Assembly (NCBI GenBank): GCA_031548365.1
Contig: JAVBRD010000008.1
Coordinates: 72,279-136,278 of the forward strand
Length of the DNA: 64,000 nucleotides
Direction: 5' to 3'
From: JAVBRD01 sp031548365
Lineage (GTDB): Bacteria; Bacillota; Clostridia; Christensenellales; UBA1750
Below are positions 51,846-60,982 of this stretch, in pieces. Numbering within the stretch: position 1 is the stretch's first letter; every line of letters begins with the position of its first letter. The notes beneath the pieces are model-generated. The model saw nothing but the letters and a program-made list of their open reading frames with translations. It had not been told where the DNA came from and made no database searches. A program made the translations under genes and the position numbers.

Positions 51846-52027
51846 GCAAGCTCAAAGTTACGCTCAAGAAGAGCCCGATTAGCTCTATTGAGAAGCACAT
51901 CCGCACCGTCAGGGCGCTTGGCCTTCGCAAGATCGGCCAGACCGTGATACTGCCGGACAACGCCTGCTCGCGCGGCATGGTATTCGCAGTCAAGCACATG
52001 GTGACGTGCGAAGAAGTCGCCGAGTAA
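51842..52027 (+). CDS. rpmD: 50S ribosomal protein L30
   Basis: The 61-residue protein reads LKVTLKKSPISSIEKHIRTVRALGLRKIGQTVILPD, the short bacterial L30 form. It is translationally coupled to rpsE. Confidence 0.96.
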   Translation: MSKLKVTLKKSPISSIEKHIRTVRALGLRKIGQTVILPDNACSRGMVFAVKHMVTCEEVAE

Positions 52028-52044
52028 CGGGAGGGACGTAAAAG

Positions 52045-52488
52045 ATGTATATCCACGAACTCAAGCCGTCTCCCGGCGCGACGACCGCTCCAAAGCGTGT
52101 CGGCCGCGGCGTGGGCTCGGGCCTTGGAAAAACCTCCGCACGCGGCCAGAAGGGCCAGAAGTCCCGCTCCGGCGGCGGCAAGCGCCCGGGATTTGAAGGC
52201 GGCCAGATGCCGCTGATTCGCCGCCTCCCCAAGCGCGGCTTCACCAACATCTTCCGCACCGAATACTCCATCGTCAACATCGGTTCGATGGAAGGCCTGT
52301 TCGAAGCGGGCGCCGAGATCACTGCCGTCGAGCTTTTCGCCAATGGCCTGATCGGAACCCTGAATCTGCCCGTCAAGATTCTGGGCTCGGGCGAGCTTAC
52401 GGCCAAGATCACGGTCAAAGCCCAGAAGTTCACCAAGTCGGCGCAGGAGAAGATCGAGGCTGCAGGCGGGAAAGCCGAGGTGGTCTAG
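52045..52488 (+). CDS. rplO: 50S ribosomal protein L15
   Basis: The 147-residue protein has the basic Gly-rich N-terminus (GRGVGSGLGKTSARGQKGQKSRSGGGKRPGFEGGQMPLIRRLPKRGF) and the closing EKIEAAGGKAEVV. Its stop directly abuts the secY GTG. Confidence 0.97.
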   Translation: MYIHELKPSPGATTAPKRVGRGVGSGLGKTSARGQKGQKSRSGGGKRPGFEGGQMPLIRRLPKRGFTNIFRTEYSIVNIGSMEGLFEAGAEITAVELFANGLIGTLNLPVKILGSGELTAKITVKAQKFTKSAQEKIEAAGGKAEVV

Positions 52489-53748
52489 GTGTTCGAAACC
52501 ATTCGAAACGCCTGGAAAGTGGAGGATCTGCGCAAAAAAATCCTCTACACGCTCCTCATGCTCTTCATCTACCGTTTGGGTACGTACGTACCCATTCCCG
52601 GCATTAACGTTGAGTTCATCGCTTCCCAGGTTGAGCAGTACGGTCTCCTGGGCTTCATGGACATCATGAACGGCGGTGCGCTCAACCGCTTCACCATCTT
52701 CGCGATGGGCATCTCGCCTTACATCAACGCGTCGATCATCATGCAGCTGTTGACCGTTGCAATCCCCAAGCTGGAAGCCATGCAAAAAGAAGGCGAAGAC
52801 GGCCGCAAAAAAATCGTTCAGATCACCCGATACGTCACGGTGGGCATTGGCTTTATCATGGCGGTGGGCCTGATCGTGGGCATGGGCCCGGAAGCGGTTA
52901 AGAACGCCAATCCCTTCACCTACATCACGATCGGTCTGGCCATGGCGGCTGGCACTTCGCTGACGATGTGGATCGGTGAGCGCATCACCGAAAAGGGTGT
53001 TGGCAACGGCATCTCGCTACTGATCTTTGTGTCCATCATCTCGCGACTGCCCACACTGGTCGTGGCAGCGATTCAGACCGCGTTTGACAGCGCGAGCAAC
53101 CTCCTGATCTATCCGATGTATATCATTGGAGCGCTCCTCATCGTGGCGGCCGTCGTGTTCGTGGATCAGGCTGAGCGCCGCATCCCGATCCAGTATGGCA
53201 AGCGTATGGTGGGCCGCCGCATGTACGGCGGACAGTCCACGTACATGCCCCTCAAGGTCAACTCCTCGGGTGTTCTGCCGCTGATTTTCGCATCGTCCTT
53301 CATTACGTTCCCCGGTCTGATCGCCGAGTTCTGGAAGGGCAGCGGGTTCTACACCTTCATCAACACGTACTTCAGCATGTCCTCGCCGATCTACATTTTC
53401 CTCAACATGCTGCTGATCCTGTTCTTCACGTATTTCTATACGTCCATCTCCTTTAATCCGATTGAGATGTCCAAGAACCTTCAGCAGAACGGCGGGTTTG
53501 TCCCGGGTATCCGCCCTGGAAAACCGACCTCGGACTTTTTGATGAGGACGTCCTCGCGTATTACACTCTTTGGCGCGGTCTTCCTTGCGATACTGGCGAC
53601 GATCCCCACAGTCATCCTCGTGATGTCGGGGAGCAGGAGCCCGATCGGCGCGACAAGCATACTGATCGTCGTGTCCGTTGCGCTTGAGACGACCAACCAA
53701 ATTCGCTCCCAGATGCTCATGCGCCACTACAAAGGCTTCCTTGAGTAG
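52489..53748 (+). CDS. secY: protein translocase subunit SecY
   Basis: The 419-residue protein has ten membrane helices and the SecY marks: ILYTLLMLFIYRLGTYVPIPGI, ITEKGVGNGISLLIF near residue 165, QAERRIPIQYGKRM, and EMSKNLQQNGGFVPGIRPGKPT near 325. It forms the channel with SecE and SecG. GTG start; the ribosome site GAGGTGG is in rplO. Confidence 0.97.
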   Translation: MFETIRNAWKVEDLRKKILYTLLMLFIYRLGTYVPIPGINVEFIASQVEQYGLLGFMDIMNGGALNRFTIFAMGISPYINASIIMQLLTVAIPKLEAMQKEGEDGRKKIVQITRYVTVGIGFIMAVGLIVGMGPEAVKNANPFTYITIGLAMAAGTSLTMWIGERITEKGVGNGISLLIFVSIISRLPTLVVAAIQTAFDSASNLLIYPMYIIGALLIVAAVVFVDQAERRIPIQYGKRMVGRRMYGGQSTYMPLKVNSSGVLPLIFASSFITFPGLIAEFWKGSGFYTFINTYFSMSSPIYIFLNMLLILFFTYFYTSISFNPIEMSKNLQQNGGFVPGIRPGKPTSDFLMRTSSRITLFGAVFLAILATIPTVILVMSGSRSPIGATSILIVVSVALETTNQIRSQMLMRHYKGFLE

Positions 53749-53758
53749 GGCGCGGTTC

Positions 53759-54388
53759 ATGAACATCGTTTTCTTAGGTCCGCCTGGCGCGGGCAAGGGC
53801 ACGCAGGCGGCCTTCGTGGCCGCAGCCCAAAGTGTACCTCATATCTCCACGGGCGACATGTTCCGCGCCGCAATCGCGCGGAAGACGCCCGTGGGGGTTC
53901 AAGCGAAAGCATACATTGACGCGGGCAGTCTCGTTCCCGATGAGGTGACCATCGCGCTGGTACGCGAAAGGCTTTCTGAGCCGGATTGCCAATGCGGCTA
54001 CCTGCTCGACGGTTTCCCGCGCACCGTGCCTCAGGCTGAGGCGCTTGAAGTCATCCGCGCGCCGGAACGCGTCATCAACCTCTCGATACCGCTAGCTCGT
54101 CTCACGCGCCGACTTTCCGGACGCCGGTCATGCTCATCCTGCGGGCTGATTACGCACGTGGATGCGCTGGATGGCAAGGATGTTTGCAACAAATGCGGTT
54201 CAGCCCTCGTTTGGCGTGAGGACGACCGCGAAGAACCCATCATGGCGCGCCTCCGCGTGTACGAGGAAAAGACAGCGCCTCTGATCGCGTTTTACCACGC
54301 AAAAGGCAAGCTCTTTGACGTCGATGCGGATGCGAGTGTTGAGGAAGTCGCGCAGCGCATCACGGCAGCCCTCGGAGCAAAGCTATGA
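53759..54388 (+). CDS. adk: adenylate kinase
   Basis: The 209-residue enzyme starts IVFLGPPGAGKGTQA, then HISTGDMFRAAI, GYLLDGFPRTVPQAEAL, and a LID domain with four Cys (CSSCG near residue 125 and CNKCG near 145) that likely binds zinc. It converts AMP and ATP to two ADP. ATG at 53759; the stop overlaps the map start (ATGA). Confidence 0.96.
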   Translation: MNIVFLGPPGAGKGTQAAFVAAAQSVPHISTGDMFRAAIARKTPVGVQAKAYIDAGSLVPDEVTIALVRERLSEPDCQCGYLLDGFPRTVPQAEALEVIRAPERVINLSIPLARLTRRLSGRRSCSSCGLITHVDALDGKDVCNKCGSALVWREDDREEPIMARLRVYEEKTAPLIAFYHAKGKLFDVDADASVEEVAQRITAALGAKL

Positions 54389-55170
54389 TTGTGATTCGGA
54401 ACGCACTCGCGCTTGAGCGCATGCGCAAAGCCGGAGCACTGGTCTATGATACGCTCATGATCCTCAAAGACGCCGTCAAACCAGGCGTGACCACGCTTGA
54501 GCTTGACCGCTTGGCGGATAAACACATCCGCAAGATGGGCGGTGTGCCCTCCTTCCTCGGCTACAACGGATTCCCCGCGTCGCTTTGCACCTCGGTCAAC
54601 GAGCATGTTGTTCACGGGATACCCAATGATAAGCCCCTGCTGGAAGGCGACATTGTGGGTCTTGACCTGGGTGCGATCATCGAGGGGTATCACGGAGACA
54701 GCGCGCTCACCGTCCCGGTGGGCAAGGTATCCGAAGAAGCGCTGCGCTTGATACGCGAGACTGAGCGCTGCTTTTTTCATGGCGCGGCCATGGCTGTTGA
54801 AGGAAACCGGCTCTCCGACATCGGGCACGCGGTGGAGACGCACGCAGCTTCGTGTGGCTATGGCGTTGTGCGCGCGCTCTGCGGGCACGGTATCGGCCAA
54901 GAGATGCACGAAGACCCGCAGGTCAACAACTTCGGCCAACCGGGGCGCGGCTTGCGTCTCAAAGCGGGCATGACCATCGCCATCGAGCCCATGATCAACC
55001 AGGGGACATGGGACGTGGACGTCAGTTCTGACGGCTGGGTGGTCAGGACCAAGGACCGCAAACTCTCCTCGCACTACGAACACACTGTGGCCATCCGCGA
55101 GCACGGCCCGCCGGAACTGCTCACATGGCCGGACGCTCCCAAAGACTTGTTCGAGGGGGTGCCGGTGTGA
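54385..55170 (+). CDS. map: type I methionine aminopeptidase
   Basis: The 261-residue metallo-enzyme has FPASLCTSVNEHVVHGIPN with the substrate-binding His near residue 75. VGLDLGAIIEGYHGDSALTVPVG carries two metal Asp. GHGIGQEMHEDPQV has a metal His, and IAIEPMINQG plus YEHTVAI carry the two Glu-region ligands. It removes initiator Met. Located directly after adk as in Bacillus. Confidence 0.96.
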   Translation: MIVIRNALALERMRKAGALVYDTLMILKDAVKPGVTTLELDRLADKHIRKMGGVPSFLGYNGFPASLCTSVNEHVVHGIPNDKPLLEGDIVGLDLGAIIEGYHGDSALTVPVGKVSEEALRLIRETERCFFHGAAMAVEGNRLSDIGHAVETHAASCGYGVVRALCGHGIGQEMHEDPQVNNFGQPGRGLRLKAGMTIAIEPMINQGTWDVDVSSDGWVVRTKDRKLSSHYEHTVAIREHGPPELLTWPDAPKDLFEGVPV

Positions 55171-55481
55171 GCGAAGATGCTTTGGATTTGGGCCGCGTCG
55201 TGCTCAGCCGGGCAGGACGCGATAAAGGGCGCTACTTCGTGGTCGTTTCTGTCATCGACAGCCTGCACGTCGGGCTTTCAGATGGCGAGACGCACAAGAT
55301 GGCGGCTCCCAAGAAAAAAAAGATCAGGCATATTCAGCCAAAGCCGGAATTGATTTCCAGTTTAGCGGGCAAATTAGTACAAAGCGGTCGCGTGGAGGAC
55401 CACGAAGTGCGCGCAGCCCTTGGAGATTTGGGTTATTCTATCGACAAGAGGCGCGAGTGCGGAAAGGGGATGGGGCCATGA
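55167..55481 (+). CDS. KOW-domain RNA-binding protein (YbzG-like, L14e-related)
   Basis: The 104-residue protein starts at GTG overlapping the map stop. It begins LGRVVLSRAGRDKGRYFVVVSVID, a KOW motif, followed by HVGLSDGETHKMAAPKKKKIRHIQPKPE. This is the small L14e/L6e-like protein that lies between map and infA in Firmicutes. A longer C-terminal tail of about 40 residues (EDHEVRAALGDLGYSIDKRRE) is present. It overlaps infA by four bases. Confidence 0.85.
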   Translation: MSEDALDLGRVVLSRAGRDKGRYFVVVSVIDSLHVGLSDGETHKMAAPKKKKIRHIQPKPELISSLAGKLVQSGRVEDHEVRAALGDLGYSIDKRRECGKGMGP

Positions 55482-55699
55482 GCAAAAGCGACATGATCGA
55501 GGTCGAGGGCGTCGTCGACGAGATCTACCCCAACGCCGTGTTTAAGGTTAAACTTCCAAACGGGCACATGGTGCTTGCGCACATCAGCGGTAAGCTGCGC
55601 ATGAACTTCATTCGCATCCTGGTCGGAGATCGGGTCACAGTCGAGTTATCACCTTACGATTTGACGCGCGGGCGTATCACCTGGCGCGCGAAGTCGTAA
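55478..55699 (+). CDS. infA: translation initiation factor IF-1
   Basis: The 73-residue OB-fold protein reads KSDMIEVEGVVDEIYPNAVFKVKLPNGHMVLAHISGKLRMNFIRILVGDRVTVELSPYDLTRGRITWR, the full IF-1 consensus in short form. ATG at 55478 overlaps the KOW gene stop. A 139-bp gap precedes rpmJ. Confidence 0.97.
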   Translation: MSKSDMIEVEGVVDEIYPNAVFKVKLPNGHMVLAHISGKLRMNFIRILVGDRVTVELSPYDLTRGRITWRAKS

Positions 55700-55838
55700 G
55701 AGAGTCATAATGCAACTCATGCGCACATCAATCCTTTGCTCTGCCAAGGGTGACAAGCGAAGGTAGGCGCGCACATCAGGCGGTCAGTATGCGCTAGGCG
55801 TTACGGACGGCATGAATTAGGTTAGGAGGATTTCAGGC

Positions 55839-55955
55839 ATGAAAGTCAAACCTTCGGTCAAGCCGATTTGCGAGAATTGCAAGATCATCCGCCGCAAGGG
55901 CCGCGTGATGGTCATTTGTTCCGCCACGCCCAAGCACAAGCAAAAGCAGGGCTAG
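55839..55955 (+). CDS. rpmJ: 50S ribosomal protein L36
   Basis: A 38-residue protein reads MKVKPSVKPICENCKIIRR, then KGRVMVICSATPKHKQKQG. It has the zinc set C11, C14, C27 and His33. Ribosome site AGGAGGATTTCAGGC precedes the ATG. The 216-bp gap to rpsM holds a hairpin (CCCTGCGCTTCGCAGGG) but no gene. Confidence 0.95.
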   Translation: MKVKPSVKPICENCKIIRRKGRVMVICSATPKHKQKQG

Positions 55956-56171
55956 CCGCCAACCACGGTTGAATTCGCGTCCGCGGCGCAAGCGTCGGAC
56001 GGCAGGATTCACAGGGGAAGTATCCCTTGTGCGGATGCGGGCTAAACCAGGCGGTACATCCCCGCTCGCCGCTCGCCAATGAAAACAACGCGCCGGCGGC
56101 TGGATCCCCTGCGCTTCGCAGGGAATCTACGGCGCGATACCATATGCACACCATGAAATGGAGGGCATCGT

Positions 56172-56549
56172 ATGGCACGAATCAGCGGAGTCGACCTCCC
56201 GCGCGAAAAGCGGGTGGAGATCGGCCTGACCTACATCTTCGGGATCGGACGTGTCACGTCCAACCTCGTGCTTGCCGACACGGGCATCAGCCCCGACACG
56301 CGCGTCAAGGATCTGACCGAGAGCGATATTTCCAAGCTCCGCGAGTACATCGAAAAGAACCTCAAGGTCGAGGGCGACCTGCGCCGCGAGGTTTCACTCA
56401 ACATCAAACGACTGGTGGAGATCGGCTGCTACCGCGGCGTCCGCCACCGCCGCAACCTTCCGGTCCGCGGGCAGAACACCAAGCAAAACGCGCGCACGCG
56501 AAAGGGACCGAAGAAGCAAGTAGTCGGCAAGAAAAAGGCCGCAAGGTAA
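56172..56549 (+). CDS. rpsM: 30S ribosomal protein S13
   Basis: The 125-residue protein begins ARISGVDLPREKRVEIGLTYIFGIGR. It has YRGVRHRRNLPVRGQNTKQNARTRKGPKK, the S13 consensus. It contacts the P-site tRNA and the 50S bridge. Confidence 0.98.
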   Translation: MARISGVDLPREKRVEIGLTYIFGIGRVTSNLVLADTGISPDTRVKDLTESDISKLREYIEKNLKVEGDLRREVSLNIKRLVEIGCYRGVRHRRNLPVRGQNTKQNARTRKGPKKQVVGKKKAAR

Positions 56550-56565
56550 ATAAGGAGGGACTCAC

Positions 56566-56979
56566 GTGGCTGCACCAACCAAGGGAGCATCTAAATCGCG
56601 CCGCGGGACGCGCAAGCGCCGCGAACGCAAGCTGATCGAACGCGGAGCCGCGCACATCCGCTCCTCGTTCAACAACACGATCGTCACCATCACAGACGTT
56701 CAGGGCAACGCCCTATCCTGGGCGAGCGCCGGCGGACTCGGTTTCCGTGGCTCCAAAAAGTCCACACCCTTCGCCGCTCAGGTTGCCGCCGAAACGGCCG
56801 CCAAGTCCGCGATGGAGTACGGCCTGAAGACCGTCGAAGTCTTCATCAAGGGGCCGGGTTCGGGGCGTGAGGCCGCCATCCGCTCCCTGCAGGCCGCGGG
56901 CCTTGAAGTCAACATGATCAAAGACGTGACGCCGGTGCCCCACAACGGGTGCCGTCCGCCCAAACGTCGCCGCGTGTAA
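56566..56979 (+). CDS. rpsK: 30S ribosomal protein S11
   Basis: The 137-residue protein has GAAHIRSSFNNTIVTITDVQGNALSWASAGGLGFRGSKKSTPFAAQ and KDVTPVPHNGCRPPKRRRV. GTG start. It forms the 30S platform. Confidence 0.98.
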   Translation: MAAPTKGASKSRRGTRKRRERKLIERGAAHIRSSFNNTIVTITDVQGNALSWASAGGLGFRGSKKSTPFAAQVAAETAAKSAMEYGLKTVEVFIKGPGSGREAAIRSLQAAGLEVNMIKDVTPVPHNGCRPPKRRRV

Positions 56980-56994
56980 GGAGGTCAAACTGAT

Positions 56995-57621
56995 ATGGCG
57001 AGGTATACTGGATCGGTTTGCCGCCTGTGCCGTCGTGAGGGTGTCAAGCTGTTTTTGAAAGGCGACAAATGTTACACACAAAAATGCGCGATCACCGCGC
57101 GTGCGACTCCCCCCGGTGAGCACGGCAAGGCTCGCGCACGCAAGATGAGCGAGTACGGCGTCCAGCTTCGCGAGAAACAGAAGGCGCGCCGCATCTACGG
57201 CATGCTGGAGACGCAATTCCGTCGCTTCTACGACAAAGCCGAGCTTCAAAAGGGCGTCACCGGCGAAAATCTGCTCATCATGCTTGAGCGCCGTCTGGAC
57301 AATGTCGTCTTCCGTCTTGGCTTTGGTCTTTCGCGCGCCAACGCGCGCCAGCTGGTGCGCCACGGCCACATCCTGGTCAATGGCACGCGCCTTGACATCC
57401 CGAGCGCGCTGGTTTCGGCGGGCGATGTGATCACCATCCGTCAGGGCAGCCGCGACATCGAGCACTTAAAAGCGCTTCGCGAAGGCGCGTCACGCCCGAT
57501 CCCGAAGTGGCTTTCGCTTGCCGCAGATACGCTGACCGGCACCGTCACCACACTCCCCGAGCGTACCGACGTTGACATGGCGATTGAAGAGCACCTCATC
57601 GTCGAGCTTTACTCGCGCTGA
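56995..57621 (+). CDS. rpsD: 30S ribosomal protein S4
   Basis: The 208-residue protein has an N-terminal zinc set (CRLCRR near residue 9, then CYTQKC near 26-31). The S4 RNA-binding domain is RRLDNVVFRLGFGLSRANARQLVRHGHILVNG. It is the C+ form of S4. Confidence 0.98.
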   Translation: MARYTGSVCRLCRREGVKLFLKGDKCYTQKCAITARATPPGEHGKARARKMSEYGVQLREKQKARRIYGMLETQFRRFYDKAELQKGVTGENLLIMLERRLDNVVFRLGFGLSRANARQLVRHGHILVNGTRLDIPSALVSAGDVITIRQGSRDIEHLKALREGASRPIPKWLSLAADTLTGTVTTLPERTDVDMAIEEHLIVELYSR

Positions 57622-57676
57622 TGCGCCCTGATGAATTGAAATGTACCGTCAAGTGTAGCGAAAAGGGGTGCATGAC

Positions 57677-58618
57677 GTGATCGAATTGGAGAAGCCGCGC
57701 ATTGAGTGCCTGACCATGGACAACGACCAATACGGCAAGTTCGTTATCGAGCCGCTGGAGCGCGGCTTTGGCATTACCCTTGGCAACTCGCTCCGCCGGA
57801 TTCTATTGTCCTCTCTGCCGGGCGCTGCCATCACGAGTGTGCGCATCGAGGGTGTCCTTCACGAGTTTTCCACGGTTCCGGGCGTCAAAGAAGACATCAC
57901 TGAGCTGATTCTCAACCTCAAGGGCGTCATCCCTGTCGTCTACGGCGACGCGCAGAAGACTGTGACCATCAACGCAACGGGCGAGGGTGTCGTCACAGCG
58001 GGAGACATCCAGCACGACGAGCAGGTTGAGATCATCAACGAGTCTCACGTCATCGCCACGCTGACCGAAGGCGCAACGCTGCGTATGTCCATGACGGTCG
58101 ATCGCGGCCGCGGTTATGTAACCGCGGAGCGCAATAAGACGACAGGCATGCCGATTGGCGTCATCCCCGTCGACGCGATATTTACGCCCGTGACCAAGGT
58201 CAACTATGAGATTGAGAATACGCGCGTGGGGCAGATCACCGACTACGACAAACTCACGCTTGAGGTGTGGACGGACGGTTCGATCAAGCCTGACGCCGCC
58301 ATCTCCTCAGCCGCCAAGGTGCTCACAGAGCACTTGTCGCTCTTTGTCAACCTGACAGAGCACGTCGCGCCCGTTGACTTCACGTCCGCTGAGGACGAGA
58401 AGCTCGAGCGCGTTCAGGAAATGACCATCGAGGAGCTCGACCTCTCCGTGCGCGCATACAACTGCTTGAAGCGCGCGGGAATCAACACGGTTGCGGAGCT
58501 TGTGCAGCGCAATGAGGAAGACATGATGCGCGTGCGCAATCTCGGCAAGAAGTCGCTTGAAGAAGTCGAGCAGAAACTCGCGGCTCTTGGGCTTCGCCTG
58601 AGGCAAAACGAGGAGTAA
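57677..58618 (+). CDS. rpoA: RNA polymerase alpha subunit
   Basis: The 313-residue protein has the N-terminal assembly domain (FVIEPLERGFGITLGNSLRRILLSSLPGAAI). The C-terminal HhH domain reads LDLSVRAYNCLKRAGINTVAELVQRNEEDMMRVRNLGKKSLEEV. GTG at 57677 with GGGG eight bases upstream gives the usual short start (IELEKPRIE); GTG at 57668 is the alternative. Confidence 0.98.
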   Translation: MIELEKPRIECLTMDNDQYGKFVIEPLERGFGITLGNSLRRILLSSLPGAAITSVRIEGVLHEFSTVPGVKEDITELILNLKGVIPVVYGDAQKTVTINATGEGVVTAGDIQHDEQVEIINESHVIATLTEGATLRMSMTVDRGRGYVTAERNKTTGMPIGVIPVDAIFTPVTKVNYEIENTRVGQITDYDKLTLEVWTDGSIKPDAAISSAAKVLTEHLSLFVNLTEHVAPVDFTSAEDEKLERVQEMTIEELDLSVRAYNCLKRAGINTVAELVQRNEEDMMRVRNLGKKSLEEVEQKLAALGLRLRQNEE

Positions 58619-58638
58619 CTTTACAAGGAGGAAGTCCA

Positions 58639-59148
58639 ATGGCCAACAGGAAACTCGGAAAGCCGACGGACCAGCGCATGTCGCTCTTGCGCAACCAGAC
58701 GACGCAGCTTTTGTGGTATGGTAAGCTTGAGACCACGTTGCAGCGCGCCAAGGAAATCCGTCGTCTTGCCGAAAAAATGATCACGCTCGCGGTTCGCGAG
58801 TGCGATAATACAGTTGAGGTCTCTAAGGAGACAAACAACGAAAAGGGGCAGACCGTGACGGTCACTGTCGTCAACGACAAGCCCACGCGCCTTGCCGCAC
58901 GCCGCCAAATGATGGCGTTTCTTTACGAAATGCCTCACGACCGCAAGGACGATGAGTCCAAATCGGAATTCAGGGATCGCACGAAGGCCAACAAGCATCC
59001 GGTCGTTGAAAAAATTCTCCGCGACTATGGCCCGAAGTACAAAAAGCGCGCTGAGGAAAAGGGCATTGGCGGGGGATACACCCGCATTCTGCGCATGGGT
59101 CCCCGCAGGGGCGATGGCGCGGAGAAGGTCATTATCGAGCTGGTGTAA
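58639..59148 (+). CDS. rplQ: 50S ribosomal protein L17, extended form
   Basis: The first 60 residues (RKLGKPTDQRMSLLRNQTTQLLWYGKLETTLQRAKEIRRLAEKMI) and the end (YTRILRMGPRRGDGAEKVIIEL) are L17. At 169 residues it is about 50 longer than the classic form. The extra part is a charged stretch (VEVSKETNNEKGQTVTV and DRKDDESKSEFRD) in the middle. Similar longer forms occur in some Clostridia. Confidence 0.96.
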   Translation: MANRKLGKPTDQRMSLLRNQTTQLLWYGKLETTLQRAKEIRRLAEKMITLAVRECDNTVEVSKETNNEKGQTVTVTVVNDKPTRLAARRQMMAFLYEMPHDRKDDESKSEFRDRTKANKHPVVEKILRDYGPKYKKRAEEKGIGGGYTRILRMGPRRGDGAEKVIIELV

Positions 59149-59164
59149 CTCGTCCGAGATCGGA

Positions 59165-59218
59165 CAGGCTTGGTTCGCATATCGCCGTTCGGCGTGCGGC
59201 CAAGCCTGCTTTGTTTTG
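59165..59218 (+). terminator. terminator of the ribosomal operon
   Basis: Stem CAGGCTTGG / CCAAGCCTG encloses a second small hairpin (CGCCGTTCGGCG) and is followed by CTTTGTTTT. It separates rplQ from ecfA1. Confidence 0.8.
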
Positions 59219-59309
59219 CTAATGCCGGTTTGCTGTAGGAATCGCATGGCGAATAGAGTGTCTGAGAACGAATGGTCATGCGAGTGAACGATCACAGAGC
59301 GAGTGAGGG

Positions 59310-60152
59310 ATGCCCGTGTCGCTGATATCCTTTGAAAACGCAAGTTTCGCCTACCCCGGCTCGCAGCTGGAGGCGGTTCGATCAGTTACGTTTGACGTGC
59401 GCGAAGGCGAAATGCTCGCCGTTATTGGGCATAACGGCAGTGGCAAATCCACACTTGCGCGCATGATGAACGCACTTAACCTGCCCACGGCGGGAGGCGT
59501 GCGCGTGGGTGGCATGAGCACGGCGGACGAGAACTGCCAGTTGAGGATCCGGCAAATGGTGGGCATGGTCTTCCAGAACCCGGACAACGGCATCGTGGCG
59601 ACCATTGTAGAAGAAGACGTCGCGTTTGGGCCTGAAAACATGGGCGTCTCGCCTGCAGAAATTCGGAAGCGTGTGGACTTTTCTCTCCACGCGGTCGGTA
59701 TGGACGAGTTCTTCGATGCTGCGCCGCACATGCTTTCAGGGGGTCAAAAGCAGAGGATTGCGATCGCAGGCGTGATCGCCATGAAGCCACGCGTGCTCGT
59801 TCTGGATGAATCGACCGCCATGCTCGACCCGCAGGGGCGCGAGGAAGTGCTCTCCGTTGTGCAGCGCCTCCACGACGATGAGGGCATCACAGTTGTGCTT
59901 ATCACGCACTTCATGGAGGAGGCCGCGAGGTGCGACCGCATTGCCGTGATGAACGAAGGGGAACTGACCATGGTCGGTACTCCGCGCGAGGTATTCGCGC
60001 AAAAAGAAGCGCTCGCGGCGATCGGGTTGGGCCTGCCACCTGTGCTTTATCTGAAGGATTTGCTCGCGGCGTCCGGTTTGTATGTGGATGAGGGCGCGAT
60101 GAGCGTGGAAGGGATGGTGGACGCGCTGTGCCAATTGTTGCAAAAAGGCTGA
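59310..60152 (+). CDS. ecfA1: ECF transporter ATPase subunit A1
   Basis: The 280-residue ATPase reads ISFENASFAYPG, with Walker A VIGHNGSGKSTLARMM near residue 39. The ECF-type Q-loop is GMVFQNPDNGIVATIVEEDVAFGPEN, the signature MLSGGQKQRIAIAGVIAM, and Walker B LVLDESTAMLDPQGRE; the Q-loop and DESTAMLDP mark EcfA1. It powers uptake of vitamins with exchangeable S components. GTG at 59316 has slightly better spacing than ATG at 59310. Confidence 0.92.
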   Translation: MPVSLISFENASFAYPGSQLEAVRSVTFDVREGEMLAVIGHNGSGKSTLARMMNALNLPTAGGVRVGGMSTADENCQLRIRQMVGMVFQNPDNGIVATIVEEDVAFGPENMGVSPAEIRKRVDFSLHAVGMDEFFDAAPHMLSGGQKQRIAIAGVIAMKPRVLVLDESTAMLDPQGREEVLSVVQRLHDDEGITVVLITHFMEEAARCDRIAVMNEGELTMVGTPREVFAQKEALAAIGLGLPPVLYLKDLLAASGLYVDEGAMSVEGMVDALCQLLQKG

Positions 60153-60982
60153 CCCACACCTACATGCCTGATTCACCGTTCGAGTTTGCCGCGATCACCG
60201 ATGTCAGCCTGACGATCGAGGAAGGGCGCTTCTACGCGATCGTGGGCCACACAGGTTCGGGCAAGTCTACGCTTGTTCAGCACTTCAACGGACTGCTCAA
60301 GCCCACGTCGGGGACAATTATGGTCGATGGAAACGATTTATGGGCGGAGAAGGCGGACAGGCGCACGATTAGGCGCGAGGTCGGCTTGGTGTTCCAATAC
60401 CCGGAGTACCAGCTCTTTGAGGAAAGCGTCGAAAAGGATATTGCGTTCGGTCCGTTGAATATGGGGCTTTCATCGGATGAAACCGCACTGAGGACGCAAG
60501 AAGCGTGCGAGCGTGTGGGACTCGACTTCGCGGAAGTCGCACAAAGGTCACCATTCGAACTGTCGGGAGGGCAGAGGCGGCGTGTGGCCATAGCAGGTGT
60601 GCTCGCCATGCGGCCGAAGTATCTCGTGCTCGACGAGCCCGCCGCTGGTCTTGATCCTCGCGGGCGCGAGGGCATCTTCGCACTTATCTCCGGACTGAAG
60701 CACAGCGGCGTGACCATCGTGATGGTCTCGCACTCCATGGATGACGTCGCTCGCTTCGCCGAGCACATGATTGTGATGCGCGACGGATCCGTGGTCATGA
60801 ACGGACCGCCCGCCGATATTTTCCAGCACGACGAGGAGCTGGTGGAGATGCGTCTGGGTGTGCCCGTGGCCACGCGCATCAGTCGCATGCTGCAACGGAA
60901 AGGCGTGGATGTCAAAACGTCTATCTCCCTGGACGAGCTTGCGCGTGACGTGGCCGCGCGCGCGTCGAGGTATGCGCCATGA
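60128..60982 (+). CDS. ecfA2: ECF transporter ATPase subunit A2
   Basis: The 284-residue ATPase has FAAITDVSLTIEEGRFYAIVGHTGSGKSTLVQHFNGLLKP and GLVFQYPEYQLFEESVEKDIAFGP, typical of EcfA2. The signature FELSGGQRRRVAIAGVLAM and Walker B LVLDEPAAGLDPRGRE are intact. GTG start lies 25 bases inside ecfA1. The next gene is not ecfT, which usually follows. Confidence 0.93.
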   Translation: MPIVAKRLTHTYMPDSPFEFAAITDVSLTIEEGRFYAIVGHTGSGKSTLVQHFNGLLKPTSGTIMVDGNDLWAEKADRRTIRREVGLVFQYPEYQLFEESVEKDIAFGPLNMGLSSDETALRTQEACERVGLDFAEVAQRSPFELSGGQRRRVAIAGVLAMRPKYLVLDEPAAGLDPRGREGIFALISGLKHSGVTIVMVSHSMDDVARFAEHMIVMRDGSVVMNGPPADIFQHDEELVEMRLGVPVATRISRMLQRKGVDVKTSISLDELARDVAARASRYAP

